From Polytrichum commune (lineage: Eukaryota > Streptophyta > Polytrichopsida > Polytrichales > Polytrichaceae), in contig OX485809.1 in NCBI GenBank assembly GCA_950295325.1, forward strand, positions 33,728,001-33,792,000: a DNA stretch of 64,000 bases, read 5' to 3'. Numbering within the stretch: the first letter of the stretch is position 1; every line of letters begins with the position of its first letter. Position numbers and translations under genes: made by a program. A model generated the notes under the pieces. The model was not told the origin of the DNA. It was given only the letters and a program-made list of their open reading frames with translations, and did not search any database. Of the stretch, positions 36,059 to 47,467 are shown piece by piece.

Positions 36059-37285
36059 TAGTGGTATGCAACATGATTGGCTTAGCAAGTTGGCTTAGAC
36101 ATGATGGAAACAGAAATATGACAATACAGTGCACATCGTGTGAAGTTTATTGACGAAGTCGCTTGACTTTCACCTTTTGAATACCTCCCTGACCAATATT
36201 TTTCCCACTGCAAAATTTTGTCCAGACACTCGCACAAAACCGTCCCTCATTTTTCGTCTGAAATCATTCCCTCTTTCTCTTACATGACGTTTACATTAGG
36301 GGTGTTGTGGTAGTGGTTTATTTTTTTAAAGTTATATCTCCATGGAGAGCCGTGATGAAAGTTGATTGTCCCCACCCCTACGACCACTCGTTACCCCATC
36401 GACCCCCTTACTATGCGCGATGAACCACCCTTGGTGTGTTTGTTCATGCTCATGTGGCAGCACTAGAGAACTTAAAGGGCCAAGGTCTAGGGAGATAGTT
36501 GAGGAAGGAACCGTTTTTACCACTTCAACCCAAAGCCAACAAGGATAATAACTACTTCACTTTCCTCTCAAGCCGAAGACTTGAACCAATCATATATTTG
36601 TGGTTTAAAAGAACGTGACCCCACCATCAACCACAACCACAAGGATTCGCGCAAGACAAGTGTGAATGGGTTTTATTTATAGTTATGGTTGATTAAAGTG
36701 GTTAGTTAGAACCAAAACCACGACCATGACCACCTCTGTAGTGCAAATGACCCTTGAAAAATATTTCCCACCTTTGCTAGACCGCCCTGCACTAAAACCA
36801 ACACTCCACCCAATGAAAAATTTAAGCCCTTGTAACTTTTGCATGCATGATCTTAATGATATCATATACAGAACCCAACCATGGCTACGTTATGACGCTT
36901 GCCCAAAGCCAACCATACATTCTCCCAAAACCTCCTTGTATTTCACCCAAATTCATCCCCACTTTGTGCCGGACACATTCAAATAGTTTGAAGTGCCCTT
37001 TGATCACGGGATTAGGAGGCTTGCATAGAGGACACTTTTGAACAGGGGTTGGAATTAGCACCCTCTACCTTAAGTCAAAAATTTCCAATACTAATCCCAG
37101 TGTCAATTTGTCTAGAAAATTAAATGTACACACTATAGTGTAATTGCTTACATTTTCACCTTGGGGTAGTAGTGGTGTGGGCCAACTCAAAAAGGTGAGC
37201 AGATAGTCATGGTCGGATGAGGACACACATGCGGCACAAAATCTTCCCAATGTTATAAACTTGATGATTGAAAAGAAAAGAAAAG
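36059..37285. other. Unassigned stretch with a solo family H end
   Basis: No gene recognised; many short frames on both strands. The only repeat identified is the family H right end at 37048-37067. Confidence 0.35.
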
Positions 37286-37289
37286 AAAT

Positions 37290-37900
37290 TATACCATTTT
37301 TTCAAGATAGATGGCCAACCAAGCAATGCCAAATGACTCAAATTACATAACAAGGAGAAGACACACCCACTTGGAAGGGAGGTACACATGTCACACCGCC
37401 ACGTTAAAAGTAAGAACAATAACCAAAATAACAAAGCAATGCCAATAAAACAAAAGTAACCATAGCCACCACCCAAGGACAACGTCTGGGCCACCAAAAG
37501 AACAAATGACAATACTTATTCTTGCAAAGAATTGCATGAGCTTCCCACATTTAATTCAAGTCATTGAGAACGTTGACTTGTGAAATCAAATTATTCCTTA
37601 TAAGTTTGAAGGGGGAGGGGTGTTCCCACATCGCTTTACCATACATCACAAACTCTTCCCAAATGAGATGATTGACTTTGATGGCATACAAAGTGTTGTC
37701 AACATGCCATGATAAATTTGCAAAGCAACAATATAAATAATATTAATATAAATAATAGATCAAGGATCTGAACTAGTTAGCACCGAAAGGTCCAATGTTA
37801 CTCCAAACCTCCCAAAGAGAGTGTAAACAAATCCAAAGTACAAAAAAACTCACTCATTTGCCGTGTTTACATCTTTGAATTAAAAGGTGGTAAAAAACTA
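37290..37900 (-). pseudogene. Second LINE ORF2 3' fragment and 3' UTR
   Basis: On the minus strand about 37715-37540, one frame reads AIKVNHLIWEEFVMYGKAMW and then, after a stop, MWEAHAILCK. These match the closing blocks of zf-RVT LINE proteins and align with FKVKHRIWNDLILYTEVAWE of the relic at 6.5 kb. Downstream (37500-37290, minus) is a diverged version of the same 3' UTR, with GTGTGACATGTGTACCTCCC and TTGGTTGGCCATCTAT. Upstream sequence to about 37900 is not recognisable. It is a short, decayed 3' end. Confidence 0.5.
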
Positions 37901-38374
37901 CCGAAAATAACAACAACATTTGACAGGAGGCCATGAATCCAAGACTCAAGCTAGTTATGGAATAGGCATATAAGGTCCCAATCAATACTTGCAAAGTCAC
38001 CTTAATTCCACCAACTAGTTTAAATTTGTAAAAAAATTAGCTTCTTGTTTTCAATTAAAAAAAAATAGAACGCCCTGGCACCCAAAGAATATAGATTTTT
38101 TATTTCCTAAAATGGGCACTTCAGGGCCAAACGATTTGCACTTTTGTGCATAAGAAAACTAATAGATAAAGATGGGACAGGTTTAACTGTTACAACTGCT
38201 TCAGGAATAGATCCCCAAAGGCTCATTGCGTAGGAGGAGAAGTAGGACTAAGTTCGTTTTATACCATGTCCCGTTATCAAAGGCTTGTAGAAATTGATAA
38301 GTATTTTTCTTGGTCATGGTCTTTGGACTGCCAATCATGACCACGAGAAATCCTAACTCAATTTCTTCATGGCC

Positions 38375-38398
38375 TTGATCACATGTGTAAACCGGCCC
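38375..38398. repeat. Solo right end of a family C-like TIR
   Basis: GATCACATGTGTAAACCGGCCC matches the right terminus of family C. It ends at the TAA (38399-38401) where family A copy 3 begins, so two termini abut on one TAA. No left partner was found within 1 kb. Confidence 0.45.
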
Positions 38399-38401
38399 TA
38401 A

Positions 38402-38940
38402 GGGGTTGTTTACATCATGGACCGTGAAGTTGTCCTAAGGCCTTGTAAAATTTGTGATTGGTCATTGAACTCGTCCTGGGACCACTTTGGCTTACACCAA
38501 GGAGAAAATATTAGAGTGACCATGGAGTTTGAGGTCCCCAGAAGATATATGTAAATGCCTACATTATCCATTGACATGATCCAACGGGTTTTGTGTTGGG
38601 AGAGGCAAAAGAGGTGCTCTTGTAGGAAAAGGCATGGACCCATGGTAGAAAAATGTTGTTATAATAAAAATTTAACGACATATATAAAATTTTGAGGAAG
38701 AGTAGATGAAGACAAGAAAATGGTCAAACTTGAATTTTTCAAAATTGCCATTTTTGGGCATATATATTAAAAAAATCAGCACATTTATTTCTTGTTGCAT
38801 GGTCATCCCTCTTGGTCCGCATTTGGTTTACACCTAGTGAGGGGCCCAAAGGCTTTGTGAAATGATTTTTTAAGAATCGGACCATAGAAGTCGGACCATG
38901 AAGTCATATCATGGAAAAGGCCATCTTCCATTATTCGGGG
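38402..38940. mobile_element. MITE family A copy 3, right end lost
   Basis: It starts GGGGTTGTTTACATCATGGA after TAA and shares internal blocks (TCCTAAGGCCTTGTAAAAT, TGGTCATCCCTCTTGGTCCG) with copies 2 and 4. The right end breaks off after a GGAAAAGGCCATCTTCCAT block and lacks the terminal TGTAAAC...CCC. Confidence 0.6.
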
Positions 38941-38961
38941 AATCGCTCAAAAAATAAACTA

Positions 38962-39175
38962 CACTGATTGTCCTGATTGGTGTGTGTTTCCATTAAGAGC
39001 AACTCAATGCTATAAATATTTAATGAGAATGTGACAGTCTACCAAACAAAGTCATTGATGTTCTATAATGTCCAAAAACTTATTGAACTTTTGTTAGTAA
39101 AAAAAAATGAACTCATGAGTAAGACATTATTGCACAATGTAACTCTAAATAATAACACACACTAATTGGGATAAT
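38962..39175. mobile_element. Foldback MITE family D copy 3
   Basis: Contains AATGCTATAAATATTTAATG, GATGTTCTATAATGTCCAAA and the mirrored AACTCTAAATAATAACACAC end. About 210 bp without coding capacity. Confidence 0.6.
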
Positions 39176-39265
39176 CGATGTATTAATCAAGAACGGTGTT
39201 TCTTGCACGGGTCCAAGAGGTAGTACCCATTACATTTTAGCAAATTATTCACTACATAAGGCTTG

Positions 39266-39746
39266 GGGCCGCTGTACACACAAACCAAGAGTTGTGATCA
39301 TGAAAATCCTAAGGGCCCTTGAGAGTCATCCAAAGGCCGTACCATGGAAACACAAAAACTATTTTTGCAATCGATGGGCTATTGAGCTTAGTGTAACCTA
39401 AAAGTGGACCATGCCATGGGATTGTAACACATTCGGGTTTGGGTTCCTACCTCAACAATATAATATTTCTACGAGTCAATGACAATCTAATTGATTGCCA
39501 CGGTCCTTAGTTTTACATGAAATTCGTCTCTTTTTGACATGCCTAATGCAATATCCAATATTAGACCATACAATATCATCCACTTGTTGTCGTTTAGGAC
39601 TCCATATAAAATTTTCATCTATCCAAATTCCTCAAACCTTCAAGGTCTAGTGTAAAGTGAATTTGGACTCTCTTTGGCTTCTCAACCTATTGCATAATTT
39701 GTATGTCACGGAACAAGGGTCCTCAAGCTCAAGTGTCAAGTGGCCC
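39266..39746. mobile_element. MITE family B copy 4, diverged
   Basis: The left end GGGCCGCTGTACACACAAACC-like sequence and the right end AAGTGTCAAGTGGCCC are degraded family B ends. Inner blocks AAGGCCGTACCATGG and CAATATCCAATATTAGACC match the copy at 33623. Confidence 0.55.
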
Positions 39747-39764
39747 TTAGGCTTCACTACACGA

Positions 39765-40080
39765 TTCCAATTGCTAAGGCGCACGGGTTTTAAACGGTTA
39801 CTTTTTCCCAACTAGCCCGCTTCTCATAGGATACGAAGCACACTATTAACACAAGATGGTTAGCAAATCCAAATGGAGGTTGCAACCACCTTCCTTGTAT
39901 TTTTTACTCCACATACAAATATCAAAGTGAGGATTCTCGTGCCCATTAGATGGTCATATAGGTCCCCCCCCCCAATTATTGTGACTATTGAGCCTAGAAT
40001 AGTTATCATACTCTACACATGCAATCCAATCTCTTTTAAACACGTATCTTCTTTATAGTTGTTCTTGGATATACTACACC
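39765..40080. repeat. Family F arm, solo
   Basis: A diverged copy of the left arm of the long-TIR element at 14150-15800: ACGGTTACTTTTTCCCAACT, ACAAGATGGTTAGCAAATCC, a C run at 39966-39974, and CATGCAATCCAATCTC occur in the same order. No inverted partner nearby. Confidence 0.5.
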
Positions 40081-40286
40081 AAATCACATAATGTATCACT
40101 CAATGTAGGTGTCCAATTAAGATAATCAACCAAATGAGGTAGTCTAACTTGCCTTAATACTCTCCTTGGGTAGGAGGCAACTCATGAGTGGGATTTGGAA
40201 GAGGTTGTAGCCTAACATGTGTCATGTTTATAGTAGCTCCAACCATTTATGCCTACGATTAGGACTAACATGTGAATCTAGACTAA

Positions 40287-40444
40287 TAGCCCACCCACAC
40301 CTATTGGTGCAAGCCACCAACAAACATCTCCTACCAACATGGACCACTTTTAGCTCCAAATTGACTTGTGAGAGGCACTAGATGCCACCAATGCTGGTAG
40401 AACTTGTTCATTGGTATCCCGCACCAACAAGTGTGAGTGGGCTA
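40287..40444. mobile_element. Small MITE with TAA target duplication
   Basis: TAGCCCACCCACACCTATTG on the left mirrors CAACAAGTGTGAGTGGGCTA on the right, and TAA stands directly outside each end (40284-40286, 40445-40447). 158 bp. The ACACCTATTGGTG block links it to the TIR elements at 43626 and 44297. Confidence 0.65.
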
Positions 40445-40447
40445 TAA

Positions 40448-41738
40448 GTCACCAATGCATGAGATAGATAGAGAGAGAGAAAGTATCTTGCATCTTGCTT
40501 ATCTCATGTTTGTTTGTGTTCAAAGGGAGAATGTTGCATCTAAGGTTTGGAGCATCTTATGTAACTTATCTTGCTGCCTATACATTGCTCAAGGGATCAG
40601 GAAGCTCAAGACAGGCAATTGCATGAAGACTCAAAAGCTCATAGTGAGTCACATAAGGGAGATGGTTCTTCTTCTTCTTCTTCTTCTAGTACAGTAGTTA
40701 GCACATTTTTTCCTAGGATTTCAACACTTAACTTCCTCAAGTGTATCGTGGTTTTATTAGCTCATCCAAAAACTCCACTTTTTAGATCTCAATTTGTATT
40801 GTATCTAAAAGAAAAGTTGTTGCTAGTGATTTTAAGATCACATCGATACGGTAGTAGTATTTACCAATGTTCACGATTTTCTTATAATCAAATTAGAATT
40901 ATTAATATTCAAGAAATTGTGGTAAATACATGAAATAAAGTCATGGTCCAAACTTTCAAGGTTACATTAAGAAAATATTTACACGTTGACGTAATAAAAA
41001 AAGTCCATAAAAAACCGGCAATTTTCAAACAAAATGATAATGAGTTATTTTATATAGTAACGTATCAACAAAGGGAAAGCTAGTTCATTCTTGACTTTAA
41101 AAATCTCTTGTGAACAACCATCTTTTCATACTGGAATGGGATCATCGCCATGGACAAGAATGTTTTCACGAGGAACACAATGATACCTATCGTGACCTCC
41201 CAACACCTTCTTTTTGGATGAATTTGGCTTCAAGAGTTGTTTATAAGCCCCGAACGGACCTCTCCAAAGGTTAAGGATTCATAGAAAACAAACTCTCAAA
41301 GATGGATCAAAGCCCATGGTTTCGTCTCTCTTTGAGGGACTTTACTCACAGCTCTTGTCAATTGAACACACGGGTGTCTAAGGTTTTCTTCGATCCATAG
41401 CTAACCATACCACTAAATTATAGGTGTTCGATTGAGACGAGTGATTGAGATAGGCAGGTTAATTAACCAGAGGTACCTCAAGATATCATGTGAGCACAGA
41501 AATCTCAAGTAAATTGTGCGACAAAGATGAATTCATCTTGCCACATAGTGGGAGTCTGGTTTTGATCTTCAGCACGTTAAAAGAATACAGTGACGACACA
41601 TCGATCCACTATAATTTCTATAGATGTCGTCTGTGTATCACAGTACAGTCAACTTGCATGTATTTTTCCATGAATACAATTTCTATGGCCCTTTCACACA
41701 CACTCTCACACACACACACAGACAGAGCAGAGCGAGAG
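40448..41738. other. Unassigned stretch with CTT microsatellite
   Basis: (CTT)n at about 40668-40686 and an (AC)n run at about 41697-41720. A 120-codon frame at 40571-40933 contains the serine run made by the microsatellite and matches nothing known. No gene called. Confidence 0.35.
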
Positions 41739-41739
41739 A

Positions 41740-42290
41740 ACCCTGGACCATGAAGTCGTCCCCAAGGCCCTGTAAAATATGTGATTGGGTGTTGAATTCG
41801 TCCCCAGACCGACCACTTCAGTTTACACTAAGAGAAAAATGAATGTCACACTGACCGTGGAGTTCGAGGTCCCCAAAAGGCATATTTAAATGCCTACACT
41901 ATCATCCACTATTATGGTCCAACATGTTTTGCGATGGGAGAGGCAAAAGAGGTGCTATGGCAAAGAAATATTGTTATAATCAAATTTTAATGAAATTCTT
42001 AACAGGGAAGAGAAGATGAAGACAAGAGAATGGTCAAACTGGACTTTTCATTTCATTTTTCAAAACTACCCTTTTTGAGCACATATATATATATATATAT
42101 ATAATTAGCTCATTCACTTTTTGACGCATGGTCATTCCTCTTGGTCCGCATTCGGTTGACACCTAATGAGGGGAGGGGGAAAGACTTTGTAAATTGATTT
42201 TTCAAGAAACTGGACCATGAAGTTGGACCATGGGGAAAAGGCCTTTTTTCTTTCCACAGTCGGTCCATGGTGTAACCCGGCTGCCGTTAG
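41740..42290. mobile_element. MITE family A copy 4
   Basis: It starts at a degraded left end with TGGACCATGAAGTCGTCCCC and ends with GGTCCATGGTGTAACCCGG. The internal blocks of copies 2 and 3 are present in the same order, with an added (AT)n run at 42084-42102. The terminal bases are too degraded to define a target duplication. Confidence 0.6.
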
Positions 42291-43625
42291 TGGGTATTCT
42301 TACCACCCATGGAAGGAAACACGTCTGCACCGAGGCAGCCAATATCCACAAGCACCATAAAGGTTCATGGTGCACCATAAAGGATACCATTCATGAACGT
42401 TTTCCTTCCCACCTTGAGCTAAAAAGCAACACACTTGCACTTTGACTAACTTAACTTAGTTGCTTGTCTTACATGGAAGCGAAGGAGGTTGTGTAGACTA
42501 GCTAGGGACCTGTCCAGCTCTTAATGGGCAGTTAAGCTGAAGAACTCCGGCTTCTTAACGTAGTTACAAAGATAGACCGCTGGCCAGCCCCGGGGTTAAA
42601 AAGCATATGAACTATAAGAGAGGGAGGGACGCTCGTCACCCTACTCCTCCTCCTATTTCCTTCCACTTGGGGAGTGGCTACAACCAAGGCCCTCCAAGAA
42701 CCCAGTGCCCAACCCTTATCACTGGGGGGCAAGCAATCAGGCCGAAGCCAGAAGGGAAATACAAACAAAAAGGAGGGCCGGGAGACACTCTAGTAGCAGC
42801 CTAGGGACCCCTGATCTGATGTCCACCTAGGACAGAAAGGATGCCAGTTCACCTTCCCTTTGACACGTCATATCGAGGCCCAAATATGGGGGCGCTAGAC
42901 AATGTAGCAAAAAGGAAGGGGGCGCCTTCTTTGGCAGAGGGACCAATTGTTGGGCTTCAAAGGGGGTGGCCTACTTCCTTCCTCCCTAGCTATAGCCTTG
43001 GCCCAACCTAAAAGGCCTCCCCAAATGTGCATTGTTGGCCATCTTTGGATATTTGTGTCTCCCTCAAATTAGTAGTTCTTTAATCCGCCTCTTAATTGAA
43101 GGTGACACACCAGCCTTTGCAGAAGTGGAGGTGGCCACGCACACCCGAACCCCGGAGGTCTTCGTAAAAAGCCACCAAAACCGACCCGAGGTTTTGAGGA
43201 TCGCGGTCACATTCCTATGTGCGAATGAGTCGCCGTTTTTCATTAGTTTAGTGTCATGTGTCGGGGTCGAAGGGTCTCACACTTCAAAGTTTACTAGTTA
43301 ACAATTACACCAAAATATTGATTCTAAACGTGTGCAAACTTGATATTGCATTCTTGGTGGCTCCCAAAATGGGTGGGCATGTGTTTCCCCCCATCATTTT
43401 TCAAGAGCTTGCAATTTGATGGGGAGGCACACCCCCATTCCCAACTGTATGTTCAATAGATAATCAACCTTTTTTAGCTCCCATAATGCTAGGAGGTGAT
43501 GGATGGGGGAACTGGCGGTTTTACAGTATGTGTGGCCAGAGAGAGAGAGAGAGAGAGAGCCTAGCAAGTTCCACTTCAATGACTCGTGCTTGAAATTTTG
43601 GCTCCACTCAATTTAATAATACCTT
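42291..43625. other. Unassigned, partly GC-rich stretch
   Basis: 42480-43300 is GC-richer than its surroundings and has open frames on both strands (42607-42804 plus, 42768-42532 minus, 43032-43301 plus), none recognisable. (AG)n at about 43538-43558. No gene called. Confidence 0.35.
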
Positions 43626-44225
43626 CCCCACACCTATTGGTCAACGGTAGGCTCCCACCAATATGGGAGACTTTTCCGTTGCTTTAAGCAAGCGTTTTGG
43701 ATGTAACATACATGAGTTTCAACCTACATGGTATTCATGAAAACGTCATATGGCACGCAAAAATGTCGCAAATGTTGTTTTTCCAAATACAAGGAAGGTG
43801 TGTTGTATTGATCTTTGGAGGCAGTTTTTGCCAACTACATTTGGATGTATTTACAAGATGCTAGTAGCATGTGCAAGTGATAACAAGAGAATAAGTGTTT
43901 TTATATCATGAATGTTGTGTTCTACATTGTTATTTCAAACATTCTTGATAGCAATCAAAACATTTTTATTTAAAAACACTTATTCTATATCTATGAACTT
44001 GTGCCCATAGAAAAGTAGTTTCAAATGCAATTTTTTTTCCAAAGTTGAAGTGCACTCCACAATATTAGAAATTGAGTTTGCCTTGGGAAAAATAAACCAT
44101 CACATGTGAATGTGATGTTTTCACAAATACTTTGTTAGTTGTTCATTGGTTAAAAGCTAATCGACAAGTCCCCCATATTGGTAGGAGCCGTCCGTTAGTT
44201 GTTACTACAAGTAGGTGTGGGGAGG
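43626..44225. mobile_element. TIR family J element
   Basis: CCCCACACCTATTGGTCAAC, GGCTCCCACCAATATGGGAG on the left is mirrored by CCCCCATATTGGTAGGAGCC and GTAGGTGTGGGG on the right. The interrupted TIR is about 70 bp and the element about 600 bp, with no coding capacity. Related to the small elements at 40287 and 44297 through the ACACCTATTGG / CACACTTATTGG core. Confidence 0.6.
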
Positions 44226-44296
44226 ATATGTGTTGTCAAACTACACTGCTTATGATATTTACAAGGGCCTCGACTAGATGCCTATAAATCTCAAAG

Positions 44297-44508
44297 TGAT
44301 GCCATGTCCACACTTATTGGTGGGCATAGCCATTAGATAACTTCCATCAATATGAGTGCCTATTTCATTTGCTTTTTGCCAACAAATGGGTAAAACTTTT
44401 ACCATGTTACATCCAATCATTGGCTAAAAGCGACCAAAACTACATGTATTGTTGGGAGTTGTCCACTTGCTATGCCCATTAATAAGTGTTGGCATGGCAC
44501 TAGAAACA
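44297..44508. mobile_element. Small foldback TIR element related to family J
   Basis: GTGATGCCATGTCCACACTT, GTGGGCATAGC on the left is mirrored by GCTATGCCCATTAATAAGTG, TTGGCATGGCAC on the right. About 210 bp. Inner arms AAAACTTTTACC and the GGCTAAAAGC block are at its centre. It ends just before the A/C-rich retroelement region. Confidence 0.6.
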
Positions 44509-44648
44509 CCACTAGAAACACAATGGATGCATCAAGCACAAACTATACCAACACTAACCCCCACAATCTCCCTTAAATACCTACATAAATTCATACTCCA
44601 CAACATAACCAAACTCAAGCACATAACACACCCCAATGCATACACTTA

Positions 44649-44990
44649 ATGACAAACGATGAATTCAAACATTACTATGACACACCCACTAAAACAATCC
44701 AAGCCGCCCTAGATCAAGCTCGAGCTCTCTTTTGCGAACCACCGTGTCATAACCCATGCCTAAATAACTGCCCAACACATACCTTACCAAACATCCTAAA
44801 AAATGCATACAAAATACAAAACCACCACATAGACACAAGCTTAAGAAGGCACAATGCACACCCTCCCACACCTCCACCACCGGAATACCCAAAGCCACCT
44901 TCGTATACACAAAGAAACCACATACAATATTGTGAGGCCAAACCGCCCACCCTTAAGCGTCCTAGTCCGGGTGAGGGTATGGTGATCACA
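44649..44990 (+). pseudogene. Cys-cluster ORF fragment of the retroelement
   Basis: The plus frame from 44649 begins in A/C-rich coding style, with TPTKTIQAALDQARALF followed by C-E-P-P-C-H-N-P-C-L-N-N-C, four cysteines at regular four-residue spacing, then HTLPNILKNAYKIQNHHIDT. A proline-rich part follows. Beyond about 44990 the frame stays open to 45209 but no longer looks like the same protein. I do not recognise the domain; the regular Cys spacing suggests a metal-binding knuckle. Composition and position link it to the retroelement. Confidence 0.35.
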
Positions 44991-45269
44991 TTCATATTCA
45001 TCCTAGTTTACCCTTCCTTCATCACTCATCCCCATGACATCACACATACATTGGGTCACACCAATTTATTCCATATTATGAGTACAAGCGTTGATAAACG
45101 CTTTTATCCATTGGTACTATCTTCACATCCTCTATCAACTTCCCACACAATTGCACCCCTGATTACACAGAGAGCTAACTACCTAGTTAACCCATCCATC
45201 TTAACTTAAGGTACTAGACCTAACTAACCCCTCCTTCTAACTGCCCCTTAATCCAGCTGCTCCTTAGTA

Positions 45270-45865
45270 TAGCTACTGCCTCGGCTAACCTTAATAAGCT
45301 GGTCTCAGTCCCCTTAGTAAGTTGGTCGCAACTAACCTTAATAAGCTGGTCTCAATCCCCTTCGTAAGCTGGTCTCAGTCCGGCCTTCGTAAGTTGGTAT
45401 CAGTCCCCTTAGTAAGCTGGTCGCAGCTAACCTTAATAAGTTGGTCTCAGTCCCCTTCGTAATTTGTCGCAGCTCCTTAGTAACTCTGTTGTCGCAGCTA
45501 ACCTTAATAAGTTGGTCTCAATCCCCTTAGTAATATGTCGCAGCTCACCTTTATAAGCCGGTCTCAGTCCCCTTAGTAATCTGGTCTCGGTCCCCTTAGC
45601 AACTCTGCTGTCGCAGCTAACCTTAATAAGTTGGTCTCAGTCCCCTTAGTAATATGTCGCAGCTCACCTTAATAAGCCGGTCTCAGTCCCCTTAGTAATA
45701 TGGTCTCGGTCCCCTTAGTAAGCAACTGTCAGTCCCCTTAGCAACTCTGTTGTCGCAACTAACCTTAATAAGCTGGTCTCAGTCCCCTTAGTAACTCTGT
45801 TGTCGCAGCTAACCTTAATAAGCTGGTCTCAGTCCGGCCTTCGTCCCAGCTACTGTCGTAGCACC
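45270..45865 (+). repeat. Minisatellite of about 22-50 bp units
   Basis: A tandem array built from the core CCTTAATAAGCTGGTCTCAG alternating with TCCCCTTAGTAA, TGTCGCAGCT and related spacers. The CTTAATAAG/GGTCTCA core occurs about nine times; a shorter sub-unit of about 22-24 bp (CTTAGTAA + TGGTCTCAGTCC) underlies it. The array lies inside the A/C-rich element region. It is not a CRISPR array: spacers are themselves repeats. Confidence 0.8.
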
Positions 45866-46519
45866 CTCTTAATCAGCTAATTTTCTAAGCTCCCCCTAAT
45901 CAACTCTATTCTCTAAGTTCCCTCTAATCAACTCTATTCTCTACCACACTACACAACACACACACACCCACCCACACACACCCACACACAAGAGAGAGAG
46001 AAAAAAAAATGAGAGAGGAGGAAGGAATGAGAGAGGGCATCCCACAACCACAACCCCCTTAACCTTTTCCTACTTAGTAGGACCTTATCCTATCCACTAA
46101 CACCTCACCCCCTAAACCAACACGAGCATGTTCTAATTCAAATATTTAAATCAAAGGCCCTTCCCCTTGCTTCCTCAAACACTACTCACTCAACCAAAAC
46201 ACTCCCTAATGTTGCTAAGCTTCTAATTAACCACACAAATAGGCTTAAGGCCTAAACATAAATCCACACCAAGCCTCACTCTTTTTATACTTTTAATTAT
46301 TTCAATAACACCCCAAATGCAATCCTAAGTAGATTCTAAGCATAAAACAAATATGAGCAACCATTTTGGGCTCATAAATATCCAATACATTCTATACTAA
46401 AAGACCGCCCCCACACTTACAAAGATAAAAACAAAATTACAAAAAAATACACATCCTACCTTTGTCAATGGATACTCCCACACGAAACCATATACAACAA
46501 GTGGCTCCCCCAAAAAGAC

Positions 46520-47440
46520 TTGTTCCCATGGAACAATCAAAACACCATGAACCACAACATTCTACTCCTAACACAATATTATACTCACAAACAAAATCAA
46601 CACTTTACCAACATCTTACAACTACACTTCAATGTAGAACAACTAAGAGACACCATATACATTCCCCCGCCACAAGTCATACCCTTACATCATATCCATA
46701 TCAACGAATGTAACCTAGATAATGACATCGCCTGCACTCAAAATAGCATCCAAAACCAACATGATGTATCACACATCTACGACAATGACGGCCGCCATTT
46801 AATTGCCATCCCCAAACAAAGATTGCAATGGTTATGAGAACAATACCAAAATGCATTAAGCAAACCACACAATCTAGAACCCCCCACACAATCATTCAAA
46901 AAAGAAGTTGTATGGTTATACCAACGATACAAATATAGACTATCCAAAAATGACCCCCTCAAACTCTCACAATATACACTCCCAAATGCCATCCTTGAAC
47001 ATATCATTGACTCCTTCCACATCACACATTCATACTTCTCATCACCAGTCACATGCCCTATCAAGCTAAGACAATTTTCCTCCACATTCTCCCGAGACAA
47101 AGTTTTCGGGTCAATAGGAACGGTATTCCAACATAAATAGACAGGTAATGGGTATGTCCATCCACATACAGAAAATGACACCCAACAAGCCCTCCATTGG
47201 GCAAGACTTGCAACCCAAAACAACCCAGACACAATTACAATACTTATAACAACTGATCCAAATTGGTATCAGAACCTCGACCCCCATGAAGGTCCTTTCC
47301 CGGATTCACACGTCATCACATACTTTAAAGCGGACACCATTACATATGATGAACCCACGATACCACCATAACTACAAATTGAACCTCGAACAGAAAGCCG
47401 TGACATTAGGATATTGTGTATACACCACAAAACCATGTCC
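46520..47440 (+). pseudogene. Retroelement linker with PCIF1-methyltransferase-like region
   Basis: The plus frames give a linker with QLRDTIYIPPPQVIP and then, about 46985-47440, DKVFGSIGTVFQHK, a TAG (47138-47140) where Trp would fit, a VHPHTENDTQQALHWARLA block, then ITILITTDPNWYQ and GPFPDSHVI. The order FGS-x-G-x-x-F, a site where PCIF1-like enzymes have NPP[F/Y], a long helix, then hydrophobic residues ending in an aromatic strand, resembles the PCIF1 cap-adenosine methyltransferase fold. Here the NPP-like site reads HPH, so activity is unlikely. The resemblance is by eye. It ends before the RNase H domain. Confidence 0.35.
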
Positions 47441-47467
47441 CTCGGACCAACATGATACGCATGTCGC

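Noticed and set aside
44747-45001. Minus-strand frames opposite the Cys-cluster ORF
   Set aside because: Cys/Gly/Val-rich shadow of an A/C-rich coding strand.
45270-45865. CRISPR-like array
   Set aside because: The spacers are themselves repeats with higher-order periodicity and the DNA is plant nuclear; it is a minisatellite.
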